A stretch of DNA of 5,230 nucleotides from an uncultured Oscillibacter sp. (GCA_951800675.1 CATOKC010000186.1:1-5230); one strand, 5' to 3'. Positions 1 to 5,059 are shown, counted from the first letter of the stretch. Notes: generated from the letters alone by a model not told the origin. Translations and numbers: made by a program.

Positions 1-174
1 CAGCAAAAAAATCTGCGCCTGTCTGGCATTCCGCCAGATTTTAAACAGGCTCTGACGCGCGAAGCGCGCTTGATTCCCTATGACGTGCAGGCCAAGGCCG
101 CGAACGCGGCCTCCAGCGGCGATTCCTCGCCGCTGGGTTCAAACGTATCATACGATACGTTTGAACTTGCTTGA
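1..174 (+). CDS. C-terminal end of an unidentified upstream protein (partial)
   Basis: The frame beginning at base 1 stays open for 57 codons and ends in TGA at 172-174. I do not recognise the protein. The visible tail has a plausible coding stretch (about residues 5-35, including SGIPPDF and [11 protein letters not shown]) and then a low-complexity Ser/Ala/Gly-rich end. The other two plus frames close at 42-44 and 53-55, so this is the only plus frame that runs on. Codon choice is mixed and less GC-biased at third positions than ilvD. The last 24 or so codons coincide exactly with back-to-back inverted repeats, so this tail may be shaped by DNA or RNA structure rather than protein function, or the open frame may be chance. 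The stop lies 44 bases before the ilvD start, a spacing that allows co-transcription. Only the missing upstream sequence can confirm it. Confidence 0.45.
   Translation, partial: QQKNLRLSGIPPDFKQALTREARLIPYDVQAKAANAASSGDSSPLGSNVSYDTFELA
17..69. repeat. Two inverted repeats (17-50 and 57-69)
   Basis: GCCTGT (17-22) pairs with ACAGGC (45-50), and inside it CTGGC (23-27) pairs with GCCAG (33-37). This gives a stem with a one-sided bulge of seven bases (38-44). The bulge includes TTTT at 39-42 directly after the inner stem. A short GC hairpin follows: GCGCG (57-61), loop AAG, CGCGC (65-69). Both lie inside the partial open frame. The inner stem plus T-run resembles a weak terminator, but a location inside a coding frame argues against that role. 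Confidence 0.5.
95..166. repeat. Three abutting perfect inverted repeats
   Basis: Three perfect hairpins follow each other with no base between them. At 95-112, AGGCCGCG and CGCGGCCT flank AA (8 bp). At 113-136, CCAGCGGCGA and TCGCCGCTGG flank TTCC (10 bp). At 137-166, GTTCAAACGTATC and GATACGTTTGAAC flank ATAC (13 bp). All 72 bases are therefore paired or in loops. The array lies within the last codons of the partial frame and ends 8 bases before its stop codon region closes. No T-run follows, so it is not a standard intrinsic terminator. It could be a transcript-end stabiliser, a regulator-binding array ahead of ilvD, or a repeat element. Confidence 0.8.
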
Positions 175-204
175 CGATAAAATGCTTCCCCACAGAAAAC
201 CGCG

Positions 205-210
205 AAGGAG
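205..210 (+). promoter_or_regulatory. ilvD ribosome binding site
   Basis: AAGGAG lies 8 bases before the ATG at 219. It selects that start over an in-frame TTG at 171, which has no such site upstream. Confidence 0.85.
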
Positions 211-218
211 ACTTGCGT

Positions 219-1880
219 ATGCGTTCCGACAACGTGAAAAAGGGCATACCCGCCGCCCCCAACCGCTCCCTGTTCTACGCCCTGGGCTACACCAGGGAGG
301 AGCTGGAGCGGCCCCTCATCGGCGTGGTGTGCTCCTATAACGAGATCGTCCCCGGCCACATGAACCTGGACAAGATCGCCGAAGCGGTGAAGGCGGGCGT
401 CCGGGCCGCCGGGGGCACCCCCGTGGAGTTCCCCGCCATCGCCGTGTGCGACGGCATCGCCATGGGCCATGTGGGCATGAAGTATTCCCTCATCACCCGG
501 GATCTCATCGCCGACTCCACCGAGGCCATGGCCATCGCCCACCAGTTTGACGGGCTGGTCATGATCCCCAACTGCGACAAGAACGTCCCCGGCCTTCTCA
601 TGGCCGCCGCCCGGCTGAACATTCCCGCCGTTTTTGTCTCCGGCGGCCCCATGCTGGCGGGACGGCTGAACGACGGGCGGCGCACCTGCCTGAGCCACAT
701 GTTTGAGGCCGTGGGCAGCTACTACGCCGGGAAGCTGGACGGGGAAGGCGTGGAGGACTATGAGAACAACGCCTGCCCCACCTGCGGCTCCTGCTCCGGC
801 ATGTACACCGCCAACTCCATGAACTGCCTGACGGAGGCCATCGGCATGGCCCTCCGGGGCAACGGCACCACCCCCGCCGTCTGGTCCGCCCGGCTGCGGC
901 TGGCCAAGCACACGGGCATGAAGATCATGGAGCTTGTGGAAAAGAACATCCGCCCCCGGGATATCATGACCGAAGCGGCCTTCCACAACGCCGAAACCGT
1001 GGACATGGCCCTGGGCTGCTCCACCAACACCATGCTCCACCTCCCCGCCATCGCCCACGAGTGCGGCATTGCGCTGGACCTGGACATGTCCAATGAGATT
1101 TCCAGCCGGACCCCCAACCTCTGCCACCTGGCCCCCGCCGGGGATACCTACATGGAGGACCTGGAGGGCGCGGGTGGCGTCTACGCCGTCATGAAGGAGC
1201 TGACGAAAAAGAACCTTCTGGATACCTCCCTGATCACCTGCACCGGAAAGACCATCGCCGAGAACCTGGAGGGGGTGGAAAACCGGAACCCGGAGCTCAT
1301 CCGCCCCATTGAAACCCCCTACTCCCAGGACGGCGGCATCGCCGTGCTGAAGGGCAACCTGGCCCCGGAGGGCTGCGTGGTGAAGCGCTCCGCCGTGGCC
1401 TCCGAAATGATGATCCACAAGGGCCCCGCCCGGGTCTTTGACTGCGAGGAGGACGCTATCGCCGCCATCTACGCCGGGAAAATCGTGGCCGGGGACGTGG
1501 TGGTCATCCGCTACGAGGGCCCCAAGGGCGGTCCCGGCATGCGGGAGATGCTGAATCCCACCTCCGCCATCGCGGGCATGGGCCTGGACAAGGACGTGGC
1601 CCTCATCACCGACGGCCGCTTCTCCGGCGCCACACGAGGAGCTTCCATCGGCCACGTCTGCCCCGAGGCGGCCCAGGGCGGCCCCATCGCCTTTGTGGAG
1701 GACGGGGACACCATCGCCATCGACATCACCAAATGCTCCATCTCCCTGGAGGTGGACGAGGCCACTTTGGCGGCCCGGAAGGCCAAGTGGGTCTGCCCGG
1801 AGCCCAAAATCAAAACCGGCTACGCCGCCCGGTACGCCAAGCTGGTCACCAGCGCCGCCCGGGGAGCAGTTCTGGAATAA
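219..1880 (+). CDS. ilvD: Dihydroxy-acid dehydratase
   Basis: This enzyme dehydrates 2,3-dihydroxy-isovalerate and 2,3-dihydroxy-3-methylvalerate to the 2-keto acids that become valine/leucine and isoleucine. It is cytoplasmic and uses an Fe-S cluster and Mg2+. The 553-residue product has the family length and motifs in order: NEIVPGH (41-47), DGIAMGH (78-84), PNCDK with cluster Cys119, [10 protein letters not shown] (186-195) with Cys192 as the likely cluster ligand, and DGRFSG (465-470), whose Ser469 is at the position of the proposed catalytic base. Family members with a stable [2Fe-2S] cluster carry a third Cys in the NEITPCN motif. Here that position is Gly, as in the E. coli enzyme, which suggests an oxygen-labile [4Fe-4S] cluster. 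No T-box is visible upstream. The related 6-phosphogluconate dehydratase is less likely from length and motifs. Arg473 follows the DGRFSGAT segment. Confidence 0.96.
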   Translation: MRSDNVKKGIPAAPNRSLFYALGYTREELERPLIGVVCSYNEIVPGHMNLDKIAEAVKAGVRAAGGTPVEFPAIAVCDGIAMGHVGMKYSLITRDLIADSTEAMAIAHQFDGLVMIPNCDKNVPGLLMAAARLNIPAVFVSGGPMLAGRLNDGRRTCLSHMFEAVGSYYAGKLDGEGVEDYENNACPTCGSCSGMYTANSMNCLTEAIGMALRGNGTTPAVWSARLRLAKHTGMKIMELVEKNIRPRDIMTEAAFHNAETVDMALGCSTNTMLHLPAIAHECGIALDLDMSNEISSRTPNLCHLAPAGDTYMEDLEGAGGVYAVMKELTKKNLLDTSLITCTGKTIAENLEGVENRNPELIRPIETPYSQDGGIAVLKGNLAPEGCVVKRSAVASEMMIHKGPARVFDCEEDAIAAIYAGKIVAGDVVVIRYEGPKGGPGMREMLNPTSAIAGMGLDKDVALITDGRFSGATRGASIGHVCPEAAQGGPIAFVEDGDTIAIDITKCSISLEVDEATLAARKAKWVCPEPKIKTGYAARYAKLVTSAARGAVLE

Positions 1881-1901
1881 CCGTTTTTCCACAACATACA
1901 C

Positions 1902-1926
1902 GGGCCGCAGCTTAACGCTGCGGCCC
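1902..1926. repeat. Strong hairpin after ilvD, possible terminator without T-run
   Basis: GGGCCGCAGC (1902-1911) and GCTGCGGCCC (1917-1926) form a perfect 10 bp stem around TTAAC, 21 bases after the ilvD stop. No T-run follows. It sits 10 bases before the next gene's ribosome binding site. It may end or pause ilvD transcription, protect the ilvD mRNA 3' end, or uncouple expression of the two genes. Confidence 0.55.
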
Positions 1927-1948
1927 TGCCTACATAAGGAGGGACGAC

Positions 1949-2479
1949 ATGCAACTGGAATTGGCGGTCCTGGACTGGGTGCAGTCCCATCTCCGCCGCG
2001 AGTTTTTAGACTGGCTGATGCCCTTTGTCAGCGGCCTCAGCGACCATGGAGAGGTCTGGATTCTTTTCGCCGCCCTGCTTCTCCTGATCCGGCGGCAGCG
2101 GGCCTACGGCCTCTCCGCCGCCTGTGCCCTAACCCTGGACCTGATTGCCTGCAACATCGTCTTAAAGCCCCTCATCGGCCGGCTCCGGCCCTTTGCGTTC
2201 CGCCCGGACCTTTCCCTGCTGGTTCCCCCGCCGGGGGACGCGTCCTTCCCCTCCGGCCACACGGCGGCGGCTTTTGCGGTGGTCTTTGCCTTGAAAACCG
2301 CCGGAAGTCCTCTGTGGCGGCCCGCTCTGGCCCTGGCCGCCGTCACGGCCTTTTCCCGGCTTTATCTCTATGTTCACTGGCCCACCGACGTCCTGGGCGG
2401 CATCCTGCTGGGCGCCGCCGTAGGCTGGGCCGGAGCAAGGCTGGCGAAGGCCCTTCTCAAAAAACCAACACAGGACTGA
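1949..2479 (+). CDS. PAP2-family membrane phosphatase
   Basis: This is a 176-residue integral membrane phosphatase of the PAP2 (type 2 phosphatidic acid phosphatase / bacitracin-resistance) superfamily. All three signature motifs are present: K73-x6-RP (80-81), PSGH (101-104) with His104 as the usual proton donor, and SR-x5-H-x3-D (136-147) with His143 as the usual nucleophile and Asp147. Hydrophobic segments lie near 35-47, 54-71, 106-116, 124-135 and 148-162. Known relatives dephosphorylate undecaprenyl pyrophosphate (BcrC/PgpB type), phosphatidylglycerol phosphate or phosphatidic acid; the substrate cannot be told from sequence. ATG 1949 is preceded by AAGGAGGG at 1936-1943. There is no functional link to ilvD; any shared transcript would be through the hairpin at 1902-1926. 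The C-terminal tail is short and basic. Confidence 0.93.
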   Translation: MQLELAVLDWVQSHLRREFLDWLMPFVSGLSDHGEVWILFAALLLLIRRQRAYGLSAACALTLDLIACNIVLKPLIGRLRPFAFRPDLSLLVPPPGDASFPSGHTAAAFAVVFALKTAGSPLWRPALALAAVTAFSRLYLYVHWPTDVLGGILLGAAVGWAGARLAKALLKKPTQD

Positions 2480-2483
2480 GAGA

Positions 2484-2511
2484 AGCCCCGGACCCTATTG
2501 GGTCCGGGGCT
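2484..2511. terminator. Hairpin between convergent genes, probable bidirectional terminator
   Basis: AGCCCCGGACCC (2484-2495) and GGGTCCGGGGCT (2500-2511) form a perfect 12 bp stem with a TATT loop, starting 4 bases after the PAP2 stop. The genes on either side converge, so it could end both transcripts. Neither side has a real T-run (GATGG on the plus side, TCTCTC on the minus side), so its efficiency as an intrinsic terminator is uncertain. Confidence 0.65.
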
Positions 2512-2544
2512 GATGGATGTCATCGGTAAAAAGTACCATGGAAA

Positions 2545-2595
2545 CGGCCTTTTGGCCGCCGCTCCGGCTTGGTTTATCACCGAACCGCCGGAGCG
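2545..2595. repeat. Two further inverted repeats in the convergent gap
   Basis: CGGCC (2545-2549), loop TTTT, GGCCG (2554-2558). Directly after it is a longer interrupted repeat: CGCTCCGGC (2560-2568) pairs with GCCGGAGCG (2587-2595), and GGTT (2571-2574) pairs with AACC (2583-2586) inside. Read on the minus strand, the first hairpin is followed by TTT, so it could be a weak terminator for the Cys-rich gene. Confidence 0.55.
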
Positions 2596-2603
2596 CGCGC
2601 AAA

Positions 2604-2699
2604 CGCTCTTCTCCGCGCCTTGCGTACAGGGTCCCTAAGCGGCAAAACCGCCGGTGGGCCCCTCCGCTTTCAAGGAACGCGGCTTAGCAGCAGGGAGCG
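2604..2699. repeat. Long bulged hairpin, possible structured RNA or 3' UTR element
   Basis: Pairing blocks nest in order: CGCTCTT (2604-2610) with GGGAGCG (2693-2699, two G-U pairs); CCGCG (2613-2617) with CGCGG (2678-2682); CCTTG (2618-2622) with CAAGG (2671-2675); an internal loop; GGG/CCC either side of a one-base mismatch (2629-2635 with 2656-2662); and GCGG (2639-2642) with CCGC (2648-2651). The right end overlaps the last codons of the Cys-rich gene on the minus strand. No clear promoter or protein frame explains it. Random pairing in GC-rich DNA remains possible. Confidence 0.35.
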
Positions 2700-2899
2700 G
2701 GGGTGCAGTTGTTGTTGCAGCCACAGTTGCACCCGCAGTTGCATCCGCCACAGTTGCAGCCTCCGCAGCCGCACCCACAGTTGCAGCCACAGCCACCGGC
2801 GCTTCCGCCCCAGCTGTTGTTTCCGCAGCAGCACCAGACGATGATCAGCAGAATGATGATCCAGCAGCAGTTTCCGCCGCCAAAACCGTTATTGCACAT
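2684..2899 (-). CDS. Small Gly/Cys-rich hypothetical protein, possibly spore-associated
   Basis: A 71-residue protein with 21 Cys, 18 Gly and 12 Asn. Residues 1-12 are Gly/Asn/Cys-rich. Residues 13-22 (WIIILLIIVW) form a short hydrophobic stretch bracketed by Cys pairs and triplets. Residues 37-61 alternate Cys with Gly or Asn in NCGC-like units, and the protein ends in CC. The start is supported by AGGAGG at 2907-2912, 7 bases from the ATG. The hydrophobic-plus-Gly layout recalls small YjcZ-type sporulation proteins, and Clostridia have similar Cys-rich proteins of unknown function; this is resemblance, not a family assignment. Possible roles are a disulfide-linked spore coat component or a metal-binding peptide. 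It stands alone, downstream of the SLH gene's terminator. No maturation enzyme (such as a radical SAM protein) is adjacent, so a modified-peptide precursor is not supported. Confidence 0.8.
   Translation of the reverse strand: MCNNGFGGGNCCWIIILLIIVWCCCGNNSWGGSAGGCGCNCGCGCGGCNCGGCNCGCNCGCNNNCTPAPCC
2704..2795. repeat. Imperfect 12-base coding repeats within the Cys-rich gene
   Basis: On the plus strand, variants of GCANCCNCAGTT recur, sometimes stretched by 3 or more bases. On the coding strand they encode Asn-Cys-Gly-Cys units. Both the DNA and the protein are repetitive, so the copy number can change by slippage without a frameshift. Confidence 0.75.
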
Positions 2900-2906
2900 G
2901 ATGAAA

Positions 2907-2912
2907 CCTCCT
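2907..2912 (-). promoter_or_regulatory. Ribosome binding site of the Cys-rich gene
   Basis: AGGAGG on the minus strand, 7 bases upstream of the ATG at 2897-2899. It is the main proof that this short frame is a gene and not a repeat artefact. Confidence 0.85.
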
Positions 2913-2921
2913 GAGAGATGT

Positions 2922-2941
2922 AGACCGAATCGGAGCGGTCT
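2922..2941. repeat. Small inverted repeat in the Cys-rich gene leader
   Basis: AGACCG (2922-2927) and CGGTCT (2936-2941) flank an 8-base loop, between the candidate promoter and the ribosome binding site. It would lie at the very 5' end of the mRNA, where it could stabilise the message. Confidence 0.4.
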
Positions 2942-2946
2942 CAGTT

Positions 2947-2973
2947 CATCATATGCCCCCCGCTCAGGGAGGT
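2947..2973 (-). promoter_or_regulatory. Candidate sigma-K/sigma-E-like promoter of the Cys-rich gene
   Basis: On the minus strand CATATGATG (2955-2947) fits the sporulation mother-cell -10 pattern CATANNNTA except for the last base. An AC (2973-2972) lies 16 bases upstream, close to the minimal sigma-K -35. No sigma-A-type -35/-10 pair is visible in this gap. Start of transcription would be near 2940, giving a leader of about 40 bases. The patterns are short and chance matches are common. Confidence 0.35.
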
Positions 2974-2977
2974 GACT

Positions 2978-3015
2978 AAAGAAAGCCGCCCGCAGGACTT
3001 CCTCCCGCGGGCGGC
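2978..3015 (-). terminator. Intrinsic terminator of the rex-SLH transcript
   Basis: On the minus strand GCCGCCCGC (3015-3007) pairs with GCGGGCGGC (2993-2985), followed by TTTCTTT (2984-2978). The hairpin begins 8 bases after the SLH gene stop codon. Confidence 0.88.
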
Positions 3016-3023
3016 AAAAGGTT

Positions 3024-4106
3024 TTACAAGCGCCAGTTCAGCACTGGCGGCGCGGCGTCCCGCTCAAACTGGGTGAAAACCCCCTTGTCCATCAGACGCT
3101 GGGCCAACGTTTTACCCGTGCCGGAAACCCGGACCTCCAAGGCATAGTAAGAGATATAAACCAGCTCCGCACGGAGGAAGGGGTCCCGCTGAAGCATGGC
3201 CGCCTCTCCCTCTGTGAGAAGGCCCGCCCCCTGAGCCCGGGTCAGGGCATCGGACAGGTCCGTGTTGGCGGCGGAGCTATAGCCCAGGGCCCGGAGGACA
3301 AACTCCGTATACTGCCGGGCGTTCACCGGGCTGGAGGGCCGAAACTCGGTGGCGCTGTATCCGTTGGTATACCCTTTTTCAAAGGCGTAGCCCACATATT
3401 TCGCCCCGTTGGTGCCAGGCTGAACGTCGCTAAAGGGGCAGTTCCCGTTCCAGGCCAGCGCGTCGCTCTCCTCTCCCAAAACTCGAATGAACATGATGAG
3501 GGCTTGCAGCCGAGTGGGAGCAGCCTCCAGATCAAAGCCCTGTCCATAGCCGGTAAAACTGCCCTGGAAGAGGTGCATGGCTTTTAACGCGGCGGCCATG
3601 GCGTTGTAGTCCGTGGAGGTGGACTCAAAGAAGGTGCATCCCCCCTGCCAGTCCACCACGGCGGTCTTGCTGGTGACAACGAAATTAGCGGCCGTGTCCT
3701 CCGCTACTAGATAGCGGTGCCGGGCTATCAGGTTTCCTCCGCTGGGAAGCACGGTTCCCTCCGTCACGTCCACCACCGCGCCGGAGGAATAGTTCACCTG
3801 CCCGCTGCCCGCCAGCAGAAGCACACCGTCTCCGGTGACTGTCTGTAAAATATCGTCCTGCTTCAAGCGGCTCTCCGTCCAGGAGGCGGCGGTTCCGACG
3901 GGAGCGGAGCTCTCACCAGTTTCCGGGAGCGCTCCTCCGGCGCCGTCCAGACGGGCGCTGACGGCGGCATCCACCTTATTGGTAAATGTCCCGTTGAGGT
4001 AGGCCAGAGAGACCAGGGGGTTCGCCGCGTCTCCGGCGGCAGACGCCCAAACAGCAGCGGCCGCCAGCACACACAGCGGAAGCAGGATCAGGAGTTTCTT
4101 CCGCAT
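3024..4106 (-). CDS. Secreted SLH-domain (S-layer homology) cell-surface protein
   Basis: A 360-residue exported protein. Residues 1-24 form a signal peptide: RKK, a hydrophobic core, and an ASA cleavage box. The segment NPLVSLAYLNGTFTNKV (about 29-45) resembles a conserved opening seen in many Oscillospiraceae SLH proteins (recollection, not tested). Residues about 92-158 look beta-rich. The C-terminal part carries SLH modules: about 190-211 (TRLQALIMFIRVLG), 225-277 (PFSDV, KYVGYAFEKGYTNG, FRPSSPV, FVLRALGYS) and a weaker stretch after 280. SLH modules usually bind pyruvylated secondary cell-wall polymers, so it is probably attached to the wall; its own role is unknown. ATG 4106 is chosen because AAAGGA lies at 4118-4113 and the signal peptide starts there; an upstream in-frame start would overlap rex and precede the signal. 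It follows rex by 25 bases. Confidence 0.9.
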   Translation of the reverse strand: MRKKLLILLPLCVLAAAAVWASAAGDAANPLVSLAYLNGTFTNKVDAAVSARLDGAGGALPETGESSAPVGTAASWTESRLKQDDILQTVTGDGVLLLAGSGQVNYSSGAVVDVTEGTVLPSGGNLIARHRYLVAEDTAANFVVTSKTAVVDWQGGCTFFESTSTDYNAMAAALKAMHLFQGSFTGYGQGFDLEAAPTRLQALIMFIRVLGEESDALAWNGNCPFSDVQPGTNGAKYVGYAFEKGYTNGYSATEFRPSSPVNARQYTEFVLRALGYSSAANTDLSDALTRAQGAGLLTEGEAAMLQRDPFLRAELVYISYYALEVRVSGTGKTLAQRLMDKGVFTQFERDAAPPVLNWRL

Positions 4107-4131
4107 GAGGAGTCCTTTCTCCGCTTCCCTG

Positions 4132-4761
4132 TCAGCGGTTGGCAATGCGATAGCTCAGGGTCAGCAAGCTGTCGGCGAAGTGGATGTTTTCAATCTTCAC
4201 ATCGGGCTGGCTACAGGTGATCTCCACATTGGTAAAGTTCCAAAAGCCCCGAATTCCCAGACCGATAAGACGGTCCGCCGTCTCTTGGGCAATGGACTGA
4301 GGGATGGTCAGCACCACTACATCCACACTGTGGGAATGGATGAAGTGGTCCACCTCGTCCATAGGATAAATTGGCACGCCGTTGACCTGCGTGCCGGTGA
4401 CGGTGGGAGAGATGTCAAAGGCAGCGTCCACTGTAAAGCCGGTCTGGGTAAAGGGAAAGTTCTGCAGCAGGGCATGGCCCAAATTGCCCACGCCAATCAT
4501 CACTAAATGGTGGTCGTTGTCCACTCCAAGGATACGGCCGATCTCGGTATGGAGTTCCTCCACATTGTAGCCGTAGCCCTGCTGGCCAAACTCGCCGAAG
4601 CAGCTCAAATCCTGGCGTATCTGCGAAGCGGTAATGTTCATCTCCTGACCCAGAGAGTGGGAGGAAATGCGCACCACTCCCTTGGCGCAGAGTTCAGTCA
4701 ATTGCCGGTAGTAACGGGGCAGCCGCCGGATAACGGCATCGGAGACATTTTCCTTCTTCAA
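4132..4761 (-). CDS. rex: Redox-sensing transcriptional repressor Rex
   Basis: Rex is a homodimeric repressor that reads the NADH/NAD+ ratio: it binds DNA when NAD+ dominates and lets go when NADH builds up, controlling fermentation and redox genes. The 209-residue product has an N-terminal winged helix (about 1-75) with VIRRLPRYYRQL, the recognition segment ITASQIRQDLSCFGEFG (43-59) and GYGY (62-65). A Rossmann fold follows, with GVGNLG (90-95) for NADH and an AAFD strand end (113-116). The C-terminal helix (ENIHFADSLLTLSYR) matches the family's domain-swapped helix. I prefer TTG 4759-4761, 8 bases after GGGAG. An in-frame TTG at 4774-4776 would add five residues but has no site upstream, and a GTG at 4768-4770 lies too close to GGGAG. 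The SLH gene follows in the same direction. The promoter carries a Rex-like operator, so self-repression is likely. Confidence 0.95.
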   Translation of the reverse strand: MKKENVSDAVIRRLPRYYRQLTELCAKGVVRISSHSLGQEMNITASQIRQDLSCFGEFGQQGYGYNVEELHTEIGRILGVDNDHHLVMIGVGNLGHALLQNFPFTQTGFTVDAAFDISPTVTGTQVNGVPIYPMDEVDHFIHSHSVDVVVLTIPQSIAQETADRLIGLGIRGFWNFTNVEITCSQPDVKIENIHFADSLLTLSYRIANR

Positions 4762-4800
4762 AACCCTCACTCCCAATCAGAACAATGTCATAATACCTAT

Positions 4801-4829
4801 AGTTTAGCTCAAAATCTACAACTTGTCAA
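4801..4829 (-). promoter_or_regulatory. rex promoter (sigma-A type)
   Basis: On the minus strand TTGACA (4829-4824), 17-base spacer, TAAACT (4806-4801). The -35 is perfect and the -10 partial. Transcription would start near 4794, giving a leader of about 33 bases to the chosen rex start. Confidence 0.8.
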
Positions 4830-4841
4830 TTTTTTTAACAA
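4823..4841. promoter_or_regulatory. Candidate Rex operator over the rex -35
   Basis: On the minus strand TTGTTAAAAAAATTGACAA. The half-sites TTGTTAA and TTGACAA match the known Rex box TTGTTAANNNNTTAACAA except for one base and a 5-base instead of 4-base spacer. It covers the rex -35, the right place for autoregulation. The extra spacer base would rotate the half-sites, so binding may be weak. Confidence 0.5.
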
Positions 4842-4843
4842 TC

Positions 4844-4864
4844 TTTTTCGTGAAAAATTTTTCA
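4844..4864. repeat. Two overlapping AT-rich palindromes between divergent promoters
   Basis: TTTTTC-GT-GAAAAA (4844-4857) overlaps the perfect palindrome TGAAAAATTTTTCA (4851-4864). They sit between the rex -35 and the tRNA -35. A regulator site or curved upstream DNA are both possible. The first resembles a CodY half-site pair but has a two-base centre where CodY has one. Confidence 0.5.
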
Positions 4865-4872
4865 TAAAACGC

Positions 4873-4901
4873 TTTACATGCTGGAAAAATTCTGCTATAC
4901 T
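4873..4901 (+). promoter_or_regulatory. tRNA-Arg promoter (sigma-A type)
   Basis: TTTACA (4873-4878), 17-base spacer, TATACT (4896-4901). Each box differs from consensus by one base. Transcription would start near 4908, giving a leader of about 73 bases that must be removed by RNase P. Confidence 0.82.
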
Positions 4902-4980
4902 ACATCAGGACGTTAGAGGAAGGCTTCTTTTTTATCCCTAGGGTCCCTTCAGAACAAGTGCATATAGGAAATACAGGTAT

Positions 4981-5057
4981 GCGCCCGTGGCGCAGTTGGA
5001 TAGCGCGTCAGACTCCGACTCTGAAGGCCGCTGGTTCGAATCCAGTCGGGCGTACCA
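4981..5057 (+). tRNA. tRNA-Arg (anticodon CCG), CCA encoded
   Basis: A full cloverleaf: acceptor GCGCCCG (4981-4987) with CGGGCGT (5047-5053); D stem GCGC (4990-4993) with GCGC (5003-5006); anticodon stem TCAGA (5008-5012) with TCTGA (5020-5024); loop CTCCGAC with anticodon CCG at 5015-5017; variable loop of 5 bases; T stem GCTGG with CCAGT around TTCGAAT; discriminator A5054, CCA 5055-5057. It reads CGG, a codon used often in ilvD here. The first acceptor pair is G-U, and the T stem closes with a G-U pair. Confidence 0.97.
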
Positions 5058-5059
5058 AA

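Noticed and set aside
137..166. Intrinsic terminator at the 13 bp palindrome
   Set aside because: The sequence after the stem (TTGCTTGACG) has no T-run.
171..218. Upstream TTG start for ilvD
   Set aside because: No ribosome binding site precedes it, while AAGGAG sits 8 bases before ATG 219. The 16 added residues are not family-like.
1..218. T-box riboswitch ahead of ilvD
   Set aside because: No conserved T-box sequence (AGGGTGGNACCGCG) or specifier structure is visible.
78..1901. 607-codon open frame antisense to ilvD
   Set aside because: It mirrors the GC-biased codons of ilvD, its translation is Gly/Val/His-rich low complexity, and its end is only the palindromes at 95-166. No ribosome binding site or family motif supports it.
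1693..2529. 278-codon plus-strand frame spanning the ilvD end and PAP2
   Set aside because: It lies in another frame over two well-supported genes and reads as Pro/Arg-rich noise.
2654..2914. Ala/Val-rich plus-strand frame opposite the Cys-rich gene
   Set aside because: It is the complement of the NCGC repeats; the minus strand has the better ribosome binding site and start.
3024..4145. Longer SLH protein starting at 4145
   Set aside because: The 13 extra residues precede the signal peptide and overlap rex, and AAAGGA is placed for ATG 4106.
4844..4857. CodY box
   Set aside because: The centre has two bases where the CodY motif has one, and flanking bases do not match well.
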